A DNA stretch of 64,000 nucleotides from contig JAPTYK010000001.1 of assembly GCA_026913215.1 (NCBI GenBank), forward strand, positions 4,650,001 through 4,714,000, in the 5' to 3' direction. How positions within the stretch are numbered: position 1 is the first letter of the stretch; every line of letters begins with the position of its first letter. This document shows, in pieces, positions 27,938 to 36,350 of this stretch. The notes under the pieces are model-generated. The model saw nothing but the letters and a program-made list of their open reading frames with translations, was not told the DNA's origin and made no database searches. A program made the position numbers and the translations under genes. Source of the stretch: Streptomyces diastatochromogenes. GTDB taxonomy: Bacteria; Actinomycetota; Actinomycetes; Streptomycetales; Streptomycetaceae.

Positions 27938-29518
27938 TCAGCTCGTCGGGTCGAGCCCGTGGCTGCGCAGCCAGGGCAGCGGGTCGATCGCGGCGGTGCC
28001 GTTCGGCCGGACCTCGAAGTGGAGGTGCGGGCCGGTGGAGTTGCCGGAGTCGCCGGAGTACGCGATGACGTCACCGGCCTTCACGTGACCCGAGCGGATC
28101 TTGGCGCTGCTGAGGTGGCAGTACCAGGTCTCGGTGCCGTCCGGGGCGGTCACGATCACCATGTTGCCGTAGGCGCTGTTCAGCTGGGTGCGGACGGTGC
28201 CGTCCGTCGCGGCCATCACGGGTGTGCCGGTGAACACGGGGAAGTCGATCCCGGTGTGCACGGACATCCAGTTGACGCCCGACTGGCCGAAGCGCGCGCT
28301 GAGCCGGTGCAGCGTCACGGGCAGCGCGAACTTGGGACGCATGGCCTCCTTGCGGGCCGCTTCCTCCTCGCGCTTCTTCTTGTCGGCCGCCTGGCGGGCC
28401 CGGAGGTCGATGCGCTCCTGGGTGCGGCTGGCGCGGTCGCCGAAGTCGCGGGCGTCGGCGCTGAGCGCGGCGAGCTGGGTGTCGAGCGCGCTGTTGGCGG
28501 CGACCTGCTTCACCGAGGCCGGGTCGGCGGCCGCGAGCGCGGTCGTGTTGCTCTTCTGCGAGTCGCCCGTGGCGGTGCCGGTCAGTCCGCCGACGGAGGC
28601 GGCGGCGATGCCGGCGACACCCATGACACAGGCGGAGGGAACGGCGACGGTCAGCAGCGCGGACCGCTTGGCGGGGTACGGCGACGGCCGCGGTTGCCGC
28701 CGGAGGAGCGGCGCACGGGGTGGCCGGCGAGGGGCGGCTCGGTACGGAGCTCGACGGCCGGCCGGTCGTGCGCACCGTCCTCGTCGTCCGCGCCGTCCTC
28801 GGCGAAGGCTTCCGGCGTTCCGTCCTCCGCCGGGTCGTAGGCCTCGTCGGAGGCTTCGTAGACCTCGGCGCCGTCGTCGTAGGCCTCGTGGACCTCGTCG
28901 GACGCGTGTCCCTCGTGGCCTTCGTGCCCCTCGTGCTCCCCGGGGACGTACGCGAAGGAGAACTCGGCGGTGTGCTCGGCCTGTGCGGCGTGCGGGGTGT
29001 ACTGCTGGGGACGACCGGTTCGGGCTCCGGAGCCGCGTGGTTCCACGCGGTCGCGTCGAAGGCGCCGGTCTCGGTCGCGAAGGCGGGGCGGCCCACTGTC
29101 CGGTGGCGTCGTAGGCCTCATAGCCGTACGTGCCCTGGGCGGCGTAGGCGCCGGCGTGGAGGGTCTCGTACTGGCCGGTGTGCTGGGCCTCGGTCCAGGC
29201 GGAGGCGTCCCACTGGCCGGTGGTGTCGTACTGCGCCGCGACGGTCCCGTAGGCGCCGGTGGCCTCGTAGGAGGCGGCGGCGGCGGTGTTCCACTGGCCC
29301 GTGGTGTCCCACTGGCCGGTCGTGTCGTACTGCCCGGTGGTGTCGTACTGCCCCGTCGTCGGGTACGTGCCGGTGGCGGCGTACTGGCCGAGGTCCCACT
29401 GGCCGCTGTGGTCGGCCTGGCCGTCGGCGTAGGCGCCGAACAGCGGGTCGATGGCGAAACTGCCAGTGGTGTGGGCGCCGTCTCCGACGTACCCGGCGTG
29501 GGGGTGCTGGTCGTTCAC
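27938..29518 (-). CDS. M23 family metalloendopeptidase with repeat-rich N-terminus (frameshifted)
   Basis: A membrane-anchored LytM-type peptidase cutting peptidoglycan cross-bridges. The C-terminal domain has the zinc motif in HTGIDFPV (H and D) and HLHFEV, with YGNMVIV and GDSGNSTGPH around it. It is preceded by a coiled coil (LRARQAADKKKREEEAARKEAM) and a membrane span (LLTVAVPSACVMGVAGIAAA). The N-terminus is a cytoplasmic low-complexity tract of TTGQYDTTGQWDTTGQW repeats (about 29150-29420), then an acidic HEGHEGHEGH-like stretch. Start: GTG 29518, one codon inside a TTG. Breaks near 29090 and 28690. Part of the conserved pcrA - M23 - sucCD order. Confidence 0.9.
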   Translation of the reverse strand: MNDQHPHAGYVGDGAHTTGSFAIDPLFGAYADGQADHSGQWDLGQYAATGTYPTTGQYDTTGQYDTTGQWDTTGQWNTAAAASYEATGAYGTVAAQYDTTGQWDASAWTEAQHTGQYETLHAGAYAAQGTYGYEAYDATGQWAAPPSRPRPAPSTRPRGTTRLRSPNRSSPAVHPARRTGRAHRRVLLRVRPRGARGARRPRGTRVRRGPRGLRRRRRGLRSLRRGLRPGGGRNAGSLRRGRRGRRGRCARPAGRRAPYRAAPRRPPRAPLLRRQPRPSPYPAKRSALLTVAVPSACVMGVAGIAAASVGGLTGTATGDSQKSNTTALAAADPASVKQVAANSALDTQLAALSADARDFGDRASRTQERIDLRARQAADKKKREEEAARKEAMRPKFALPVTLHRLSARFGQSGVNWMSVHTGIDFPVFTGTPVMAATDGTVRTQLNSAYGNMVIVTAPDGTETWYCHLSSAKIRSGHVKAGDVIAYSGDSGNSTGPHLHFEVRPNGTAAIDPLPWLRSHGLDPTS

Positions 29519-29740
29519 CAACGTCTCTCTCGCCTCGGCAGCAGGACCAGTCCGGGGCGGGCCCGTGAGGGGTGTCCCGGGGGTAAGCAGTGGCGCGACT
29601 GTACCCGGCGGTACGCGGGGCGGACAATCTTCGGAGGGGTTTGGGCCCGTAGGAAAAGGGCAATCGACCGTGTTTCGCCAGGTCGGGTGGAGAGCTTTGG
29701 CCTTGTGTTCGATGAACGTTCGAAGAACGGTGTCGTGCGC

Positions 29741-30607
29741 TCAGGCGACGGAGGTGGCGCCGGGTGCCCCGTCCCGCCCCCCGGAGACGGCCGGCCCGCC
29801 GGCGTCGAGGGCCTCCGGACCCGGCGGCCACCGTCGGGTGCACGGGCAGCGCGAGATGGCCGATGCCGCTCACCCGCACGTTGTGCACGAGCAGGTCGGG
29901 GTGGTCGAGACGGGCGGTCTCCACCGGCACCATCACCTGGTCCAGATCGCTCCAGAAGCTCACGAACCGGGTCCGGCAGCCGGGCGCGGGCCCGGCGAGC
30001 TCCCGCAGGACCTCCGAACCGGGCCGCATCTGCCGCACCAGCGGATGCGCGTCGGCGAGCGGGGCCACCGTGGTGCCCGCGTGCGGGGTGCCCAGCGTCA
30101 CGAGGGTGCGCACCCGGGTGTCGCCGCCCAGCCGCTGCACGTAGTAGCGGGCGATGAGGCCGCCCAGGCTGTGCCCGACGACGTCGACCTCGGCGTGCCC
30201 GGTGCGGGCGCGGATCTCGTCCACCCGGCGGCCGAGCAGTTCGGCGGCGGCCCGCAGGTCGCAGGTGAGCGGAGAGTAGTTGAGCGACTCGACGTGGTCA
30301 CGGCCGTGCCGGAGCAGGGAACGGCGCAGCAGGACGAAGACCGAACGGTTGTCGACGAAGCCGTGCAGGAGGACGACCGGACGGCTGCCCGTGGCGATCG
30401 TGGCGGGGGCGTCGAGGCCGTCGGGGGTGTCGGTGGGGGCTCGGCGGGCGTCCTGGAGGGTTGCGCGGCGGGCTTCGCGGCGGGTTTCGCGGCGGTGGAG
30501 AGCCGCTCGGCGACCATCCCGGACGGGTAGAGGACGAGATGGCCGGTGAGGATCGCGACTTCCAGCGCGGTGGCCTTCATCAGGGCGGTGACCTTGGCGA
30601 GCTCCAT
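29741..30607 (-). CDS. Alpha/beta-hydrolase, lipase class 2-like (frameshifted)
   Basis: A lipase/esterase-like hydrolase of about 290 residues. Visible: PVVLLHGFVDNRSVF (oxyanion-hole region HG), nucleophile elbow VVGHSLGGLIARYYVQ, LVTLGTPHAGT, the acid region SFWSDLDQVMVPVETARL and a histidine in VSGIGHLALPVHP. The start is ATG 30607 (MELAKVTALMKATALEVAI), with an N-terminal helix that may anchor it. Breaks are near 30460 and 29818; the second repair gives a C-terminus ending GATSVA at the TGA 29741-29743. From 30608 to 30905 I see no gene. The substrate is unknown. Confidence 0.85.
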
Positions 30608-30905
30608 GGCCGGCCTCCCGAACGGCACGCGGGGCCGAACGGTACGCCGGTCCGCCGCGCCCCGCGCCGCACGGACGACGGCACGGGACGCGGCGACCTC
30701 GTCGCGGCTCCCTTCGCGACCGGCCCTGCTCGCGGCTGGTGGGCCCAGGAGGAGGGCCCGAAAGCGGGGACGGCGCAGAGCGAACATGTCCCACGTGTGA
30801 TTTCCCCCTCGGTCGCCACCGCGAAACGGCCGGGTGCGGGATGCTGGAGATAACGTTCGTTCACCTCCCCGGCAAGGAAGCGCGGGGTCGCATGTGGAGG
30901 CAGTG

Positions 30906-31313
30906 ATGGGTGTGAGCGGTCCGATCCGGGTGGTCGTCGCCAAGCCGGGTCTCGACGGTCACGATCGCGGGGCCAAGGTGATCGCGCGAGCGCTCCGCGA
31001 CGCCGGCATGGAGGTCATCTACACCGGGCTCCACCAGACGCCCGAACAGATCGTCGACACCGCGATCCAGGAGGACGCCGACGCCATCGGCCTCTCGATC
31101 CTCTCCGGAGCGCACAACACGCTGTTCGCGAAGGTCCTGGAGCTCCTCAAGGACCGCGACGCGGAGGACATCAAGGTCTTCGGCGGCGGCATCATCCCCG
31201 AAGCGGACATCGCCCCGCTGAAGGAGAAGGGCGTCGCGGAGATCTTCACGCCGGGCGCGACGACCGCGTCCATCGTCGACTGGGTGAACGCGAACATCCG
31301 CGTCGCGGCCTAG
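30906..31313 (+). CDS. icmB: Cobalamin-binding small subunit of acyl-CoA mutase
   Basis: A complete 135-residue B12-binding domain, the small subunit of isobutyryl-CoA or methylmalonyl-CoA mutase type enzymes. The base-off/His-on signature is present: KPGLDGHDRGAKV with the cobalt-ligand His, SILSGAHNTLF and GGGIIP. It binds a separate large subunit, not encoded here, that holds the acyl-CoA. In S. coelicolor the stand-alone protein at this genome position is IcmB, which is why I give that name. The start is ATG 30906 with GGAGG 5-9 bases upstream. Terminated by a perfect palindrome. Confidence 0.92.
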   Translation: MGVSGPIRVVVAKPGLDGHDRGAKVIARALRDAGMEVIYTGLHQTPEQIVDTAIQEDADAIGLSILSGAHNTLFAKVLELLKDRDAEDIKVFGGGIIPEADIAPLKEKGVAEIFTPGATTASIVDWVNANIRVAA

Positions 31314-31345
31314 TCCGTCCCCGGCGCGGTACGCACCTCGCTGTC

Positions 31346-31373
31346 AGGGCCTTCCCGTACGGGAAGGCCCTTC
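31346..31373 (+). terminator. Terminator after icmB
   Basis: AGGGCCTTCCCGT and ACGGGAAGGCCCT form a perfect 26-base palindrome (31346-31371) followed by TT, 33 bases past the icmB stop. Confidence 0.85.
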
Positions 31374-31397
31374 CGCGTCCGAAGAGGGCAGTTCCTA

Positions 31398-31449
31398 CGA
31401 GGCGATCTCACGAGGCGATCTCACGAGGCGATCTCACGGGGCGGTCTCG
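31398..31449 (-). repeat. 13-bp array spanning the DUF5691 stop codon
   Basis: On the minus strand TGAGATCGCCTCG occurs three times exactly (tops at 31436, 31423, 31410), preceded by one degraded copy. The TGA of the middle copy (31421-31423) is the gene's stop; the copies before and after carry TGA in other frames because the period is 13. Confidence 0.88.
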
Positions 31450-33131
31450 CGGGGTCGGGCGGCGGGGTGAGTTCCGCGCGCATCGCCGCGCGGAGCCGGA
31501 GCGTGGAGACCAGGCGCTGGAAGGCCTCTGCCCAGTAGTCGCCCGCGCCCGGCGCGCTGTCCTCCGCCTCGTCGGGACGGGCCGTCAGGGCCTCCAGCCG
31601 CCCCGCCGCCTCGGGGCGAGACAGCGCTCCGCCAGGCCCATCACCCCGCTGAAGCTCCACGGGTAACTGCCCGCCTCCCGCGCGATGTCGAGGGCGTCGA
31701 TCACCGCGGCGCCGAGCGGCTCCGCCCACGGCACGGCACAGACGCCGAGCAGCTGGAACGCCTCCGAGAGCCCGTGGGCCGCGACGAACGAGGCCACCCA
31801 GCAAGCCCGTTCCTCCACGGACAGCGTCGAGAGGAGCTGGGCCCGCTCGGCCAGGGACGAGGTGCCCGGGCCCGTCGCGGGCGGGACCGCCGGCGAACCG
31901 AGCAGCGCGCGCGACCAGTCCGGATCCCGCTGCCGCACGGCGGCCCGGCACCAGGCCGCGTGCAGCTCGGCCTGCCAGTCGTCGGCCACCGGCAGCGCCA
32001 CGATCTCCTCCGGAGTGCGCCCCCGAACCTCGCCGGCCACGCGGGCAGCGGCGCCGCCTCGACCAGCTGCCCCAGCCACCAGGACCGCTCGCCCCGGCCC
32101 GCCGGAGGCGTCGCCACCAGGCCGTCCCGCCGCATCGCCACGTCGCACTCGTGCGGGGCCTCGACGGCGATCGTCGGCGACGGGGCCGTACGGTCCAGGC
32201 CGACGCAGGTGGCGGCCCGGCCCGCCATCCGGCCCGCGAGGGCGGAGGCCGGCAGGGCGGAGAGCAGCTCGGCGGCGGTCGCCCGGACGTTGCGGCTGCG
32301 GTCGCCCAGGGCCTCTTCGAGGAACTCCTCGTCGGCGTCGGAGAGTCCGGTCCGCAGCGAGTCCAGGAACATCAGCCGGTCCTCGGCCCGCTCTGCGGGC
32401 CAGGTCGACGCGAGCAGCGCGAGACCGGCGGCCGGGTCCTCGGCCCGTACGGCGGCGAGCAGGGCGACCCGCTCGGCGAACAGGCCCTCGTCCCACAGGA
32501 CGCGGACCCTCCGCGTCCCCGGGGACGGGAGCCTTCCGACCGCGCCCGTGCCCCGGAGGGCGAACCTCCACTCGGGGTTGAGCCGGGCCAGCCACAGACC
32601 GCGCGGACCGGCCAGGCGGAGCGCCTGGGGCCGCAGGTCGGTGCGGGCCCTGGCCGCGTCGAGCAGCGCCGGCAGGGTGGCCGGCGCGGCCTTGTAGCCG
32701 TGCTGGTTGGCGAGGGCCAGCCACTGGGGAGCAGCTCGGCCAGGTCGGGGCGGCCCCGCGCCGCCCGGCGGGCGAGGGCGCGGCCCGGCCGGGCGAGCAG
32801 CTGGTCGAGGCGGAGCCGGGCGGCCTCGGGCAGCGGGGCGCGCGGGTCCTCCGGAGCGGGCTCCGGCAGGGCGCGGCGGGTCCGGGCCGCAGCCCCGCCC
32901 TGCGCCGTACGGTGTGCAGCGCGGCGGCGTCGAGCAGCGCGCCCGGGACGTCCTGGGCCGCCACCGCGCCCGCGAGCCCGGCGGGGGCCGCCGGTCCGTC
33001 CCGAGCAGCGCCGCGCTGACGAGCTCCTCCCAGGCACGGGCGGAGCCGTCGTCACCGGGCCCCGCCGCCGGGGTGGTCGCAGGCGCGGTCGTGGTCTCCG
33101 CCGTCGGGGCGGGCGCGGTGGTCGGGTCCAT
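31421..33131 (-). CDS. DUF5691 family protein (frameshifted)
   Basis: A mostly helical, repeat-like protein of about 570 residues. I recognise the N-terminal WEELVSAALLGTDRR, the middle DRLMFLDSLRTGLSDADEEFLEEALGDRSRNVRATAAELL (HEAT-like), VVEAPHECDVAM-type region and WWLGQLVEAAPL, as in DUF5691 proteins encoded beside MoxR/VWA genes. The start ATG 33131 (MDPTTAPAP) is set by GGAGGAG 5 bases upstream. Several breaks: near 32960, 32740, 32045, 31950 and 31610. It overlaps or nearly touches the upstream SWIM gene, so they are co-translated. Function unknown; helical repeats suggest protein binding. Confidence 0.8.
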
Positions 33132-34503
33132 CGGGCTCCTCCGGTGGGTCGGTGCGCGGTGACCGGTCGTCATATGAGGGGACCGTCTCGCCCGGGGTCT
33201 CCGGCGACCAGGCGGCGAGCGGGCTGAACCCCGGTGCCCGCACTCGCCGAACACGGTCACCGGGGTGCCGCCGGACACGGCGAGCAGCCGCCAGAGGCCG
33301 GACCGGGACTGCGCGGCGGGCGTCAGGGGCACCGCCTCGCGGCCGTCGGCGTCGGCGAGCTGCCAGCCGTACTCCCCGCGCGCCGGTACGACCCCGCTCA
33401 GCGTCACCGGCCAGGAGTCCAGCCACGGGTCCTCGCACAGCGCGCGGCCGTACGCGTCGAGCGCCGCGCCGACCGGGCCGCCCGCCGGTGGTGCGACGGG
33501 GCCCGCGACCGGGACGAACCGCTCGCCGGGTTCCGCCCGCACCTGGCCGGCGCCGGTGTGCGGGGTCAGTTCGCCGTCGAGCAGCGCGCCCACGGGCAGC
33601 GCGAGCCGGGGCGCCCTGCCCGCCGCGCCGTAGGAGAGCAGGAGCGCGGTGCGGCCGGTCGTCGTGCCGTGCAGCCAGATCCGACGGGTGGTCAGCCGGG
33701 CGTCGGCGGCGTCGTACTGGGCGAGGACCAGCCAGTGGTCGCGCACCGGGACGCCGTCGGCCGGGGCGGTGAGGCCCACCCGGGTCCGTACCGTCGTCGC
33801 GAACGGGCGGGCAGCCGGTCCGCCGCCAGCCACGCCCGGTCCAGGAGGTGGGTCAGCGCGCACTCCTCCAGGAGCCGCACGGGCCAGCCCGGCCCCGAGG
33901 CCGGTATCGCCCCAGCTCCCGGACCCGCCCGGCGAGCCCCGGCGCCTGGGCGTCGACCATGCGGGCCGCCGTCCTCCCACAGCCCGTACCCCGCCTGTCC
34001 GGCCGCCGCCAGGCCGCCGCGCAGCAGGTCCGCGAGCCGCTGCTCCAACTCCTCGGCGCCCGAGGTGATCCGGGCCGCCCTGCGCTCGGCCCTGCGGCGC
34101 GCCGCCTCCGGGTCCGCCACCGTGCCGGGGTCCCCGGCTCCTCCGCCGGTGTCCGTGACCTGGCCGCGCCGGGCGGTGAGCCACCGCGCGGCCCAGTCGG
34201 GCGCGGGGAGTCCTCGGCGGCGATCCCGTCCGCCGCGCGGAGCAGCAGCAGGCCCAGCGCGTGCTTGCAGGGGAGCTTCCGGCCGGGGCAGCCGCAGGAG
34301 TACGCCGGGGCCGTGGTGTCGACGACCGTCCGGTACGGCGCGCTGCCGCCGCCCTTGCACAGCCCCCACACCGCGCCGTCGCCGCACCCCGTCTCCGACC
34401 ACGGCCCGGCCGTGCCGAGCTCGCTCCCCGCTCTGCGCGACGCTTCGTCAGGAGCCAGTGCCAGCACCTGTTCAGCCGTCCAGCGCACCCCCATGGCATT
34501 CAT
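33052..34503 (-). CDS. SWIM zinc-finger protein (frameshifted)
   Basis: A protein of about 480 residues with an N-terminal SWIM zinc finger, YSCGCPGRKLPCKHALGLLLL (CxC...CxH). Before it: MNAMGVRWTAEQVLALAPDEAS. The rest is mixed alpha/beta with DHWLVLAQYDAADARLTTRRIWLHG, and ends near GTPVTVFGECGHRG, then FSPLAAWSPETPGETVPS after one missing base near 33238. The start is ATG 34503. The frame as read stops at 33052, inside the next gene; the true end could be nearer 33172. SWIM domains bind nucleic acid or protein. Breaks also near 34205, 33900 and 33805. Confidence 0.82.
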
Positions 34504-34602
34504 GTCCCCGACGGTAGGGGGCGCCACTGACAACGCCCCTGGCCTGGGGGTTCCGTGAGGGGAGCGCCGTGAGGGGGAGGGCGGCGGCGGGCGGCGGACA
34601 AC

Positions 34603-34608
34603 TTGACT
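34603..34608 (+). promoter_or_regulatory. Candidate -35 box before the small lipoprotein
   Basis: TTGACT stands at the head of an unusually A+T-rich 35-base stretch (to about 34640). A good -10 at standard spacing is not obvious, so the promoter is only suggested. Confidence 0.3.
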
Positions 34609-34672
34609 TTACTCGTTCTTTACGATTCTCTGCGGCGACCGAAGAACCGCACCACGCCGCCCAGGGGACCCC

Positions 34673-35086
34673 ATGAAGCGCACCTTCCGCACCGCCGTCC
34701 CGGCCCTCGCCGTCACCGGCCTCGCCCTCGGCCTCGGCGCCTGCACCGAGGCCGCCGAGAAGGCCGTCGACCAGGTCGACAAGTCCGTGAACGAGACCTA
34801 CGAGGTCACGTACGAGGTCACCGGCAAGAACATCGAGTCGATCGACTTCCACGCCGGCGGCGGCAGCGCGATGGAGCCGAAGATCGAGTCGGAGAAGAAG
34901 CCGGCCACGCCGTGGAAGAAGACGGTGACGCTGAAGGGCATCATGCCGCCGGCCGTCATGCCGATCTCCCTCGACCCCGCCGACCTCACCTGCAAGGTCG
35001 TCCACCAGGGCAAGGTCATCAAGGAGGCCAAGGGCGAGCAGGCGATGGCGGGCGGCTGCGTCGCCGTCTCCCCGATCGCGGGCTGA
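34673..35086 (+). CDS. Small lipoprotein, MmpS-like ectodomain
   Basis: A complete 137-residue lipoprotein. The signal peptide ends in the lipobox LGLGAC (lipidated Cys at about residue 24). The mature part, ETYEVTYEVTGKNIESIDFH... TPWKKTVTLKG... LTCKVVHQGKVIKEAKGEQ..GGCV, follows the YEVTG / W-K / C-x-V-x-x-G-K pattern of MmpS-type domains that partner RND exporters in mycobacteria. No exporter is adjacent. The start ATG 34673 is obvious from the signal peptide. It sits between the two arms of the SWIM-DUF5691 and MoxR-VWA cluster; whether it belongs to that system is unknown. Confidence 0.82.
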   Translation: MKRTFRTAVPALAVTGLALGLGACTEAAEKAVDQVDKSVNETYEVTYEVTGKNIESIDFHAGGGSAMEPKIESEKKPATPWKKTVTLKGIMPPAVMPISLDPADLTCKVVHQGKVIKEAKGEQAMAGGCVAVSPIAG

Positions 35087-35194
35087 CGCCCCCTCACCCC
35101 TCCCCAACAGGCCCTGACCAGCGGAGACATCCGATTGTCAGTGCCGTGGTGCACGGTGGATCGCACAGCAGGTCGAACGATCTGGAGGGGATCC

Positions 35195-36350
35195 ATGCCC
35201 GTGCCCGAAACCATCGCGAAGCCCCGTTCCGGTGCCGAGACGGACACCGGAACGGGCGGGCCGCAGACCGCCGCCGAGGCCCTGCGACCGCACGCCGAGC
35301 ACGCCTTCGCCCATGAACTCGCGGCCCTCGCCGCCGCCGACGACCGGCCCCGGCCCGCCCGCTGGCGCCTCTCGCCCTGGGCCGTCGCCACCTACCTCCT
35401 CGGCGGCACGCTCCCCGACGGGACCGTCATCACGCCCAAGTACGTCGGACCGCGCCGCATCGTCGAAGTCGCCGTCACCACGCTCGCCACCGACCGGGCA
35501 CTGCTCCTGCTCGGCGTCCCCGGCACCGCCAAGACCTGGGTCTCCGAGCACCTCGCCGCCGCCGTCAGCGGCGACTCCACCCTCCTCGTCCAGGGCACCG
35601 CCGGCACCCCGAGGAAGCCATCAGGTACGGCTGGAACTACGCCCGGCTCCTCGCCCACGGCCCCAGCCGGGACGCCCTCGTCCCCAGCCCCGTGATGCGG
35701 GCGATGTCCCGGGGCATGACCGCCCGCGTCGAGGAACTCACCCGCATCCCCGCCGACGTGCAGGACACGCTCATCACGATCCTGTCCGAGAAGACCCTGC
35801 CCGTCCCCGAACTGGGCGAAGAGGTGCAGGCCGTCCCCGGCTTCAACCTGATCGCCACCGCCAACGACCGCGACCGGGGCGTCAACGAGCTCTCCAGCGC
35901 CCTGCGCCGCCGGTTCAACACCGTCGTGCTCCCGCTGCCCGCGACCCCCGAGGACGAGGTCGACATCGTCGCCCGCCGCGTCGAGCAGCTCGGACGCTCC
36001 CTGCGGCTGCCCGTCCCGCCCGACGGCGCCGACGAGATCCGCCGGGTCGTCACCGTCTTCCGCGAACTGCGGGACGGCGTCACCGCCGACGGCCGGACGA
36101 GGATCAAGTCCCCTCCGGGACGCTCTCCACCGCCGAGGCCATCTCCGTCGTCACCGGCGGCCTCGCCCTCGCCGCCCACTTCGGCGACGGCGTCCTGCGC
36201 CCCGCCGACATCGCCGCCGGCATCCTCGGCGCGGTCGTCCGCGACCCGGCGGCCGACCGGGTCGTCTGGCAGGAGTACCTGGAGACGGTCGTACGGGAGA
36301 GGGACGGCTGGAAGGACTTCTACCGCGCCTGCCGCGAGGTGAGCGCATGA
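35195..36350 (+). CDS. MoxR-type AAA+ ATPase (frameshifted)
   Basis: A cytoplasmic AAA+ ATPase of about 385 residues, of the MoxR class that usually works with VWA proteins as a chaperone pair. Walker A is LLGVPGTAKTWVSEH; the Walker-B-like strand is RVEELTRIPADVQDTLITIL; sensor 1 is NLIATANDRDRG; the arginine finger region is SALRRRFN. Start ATG 35195 (MPVPETIAKP), with GGAGGGG 5 bases upstream. Breaks at about 35609 and 36114: each needs a fifth C. The repaired reading joins EEAIRYGWNYARLLAHG. The stop overlaps the next start (ATGA). Confidence 0.88.

Noticed and set aside
29705..29735. GAACGTTC near a LexA-like box
   Set aside because: The half-sites have no four-base spacer as the actinobacterial SOS box needs, and the neighbouring genes are not DNA-repair genes.
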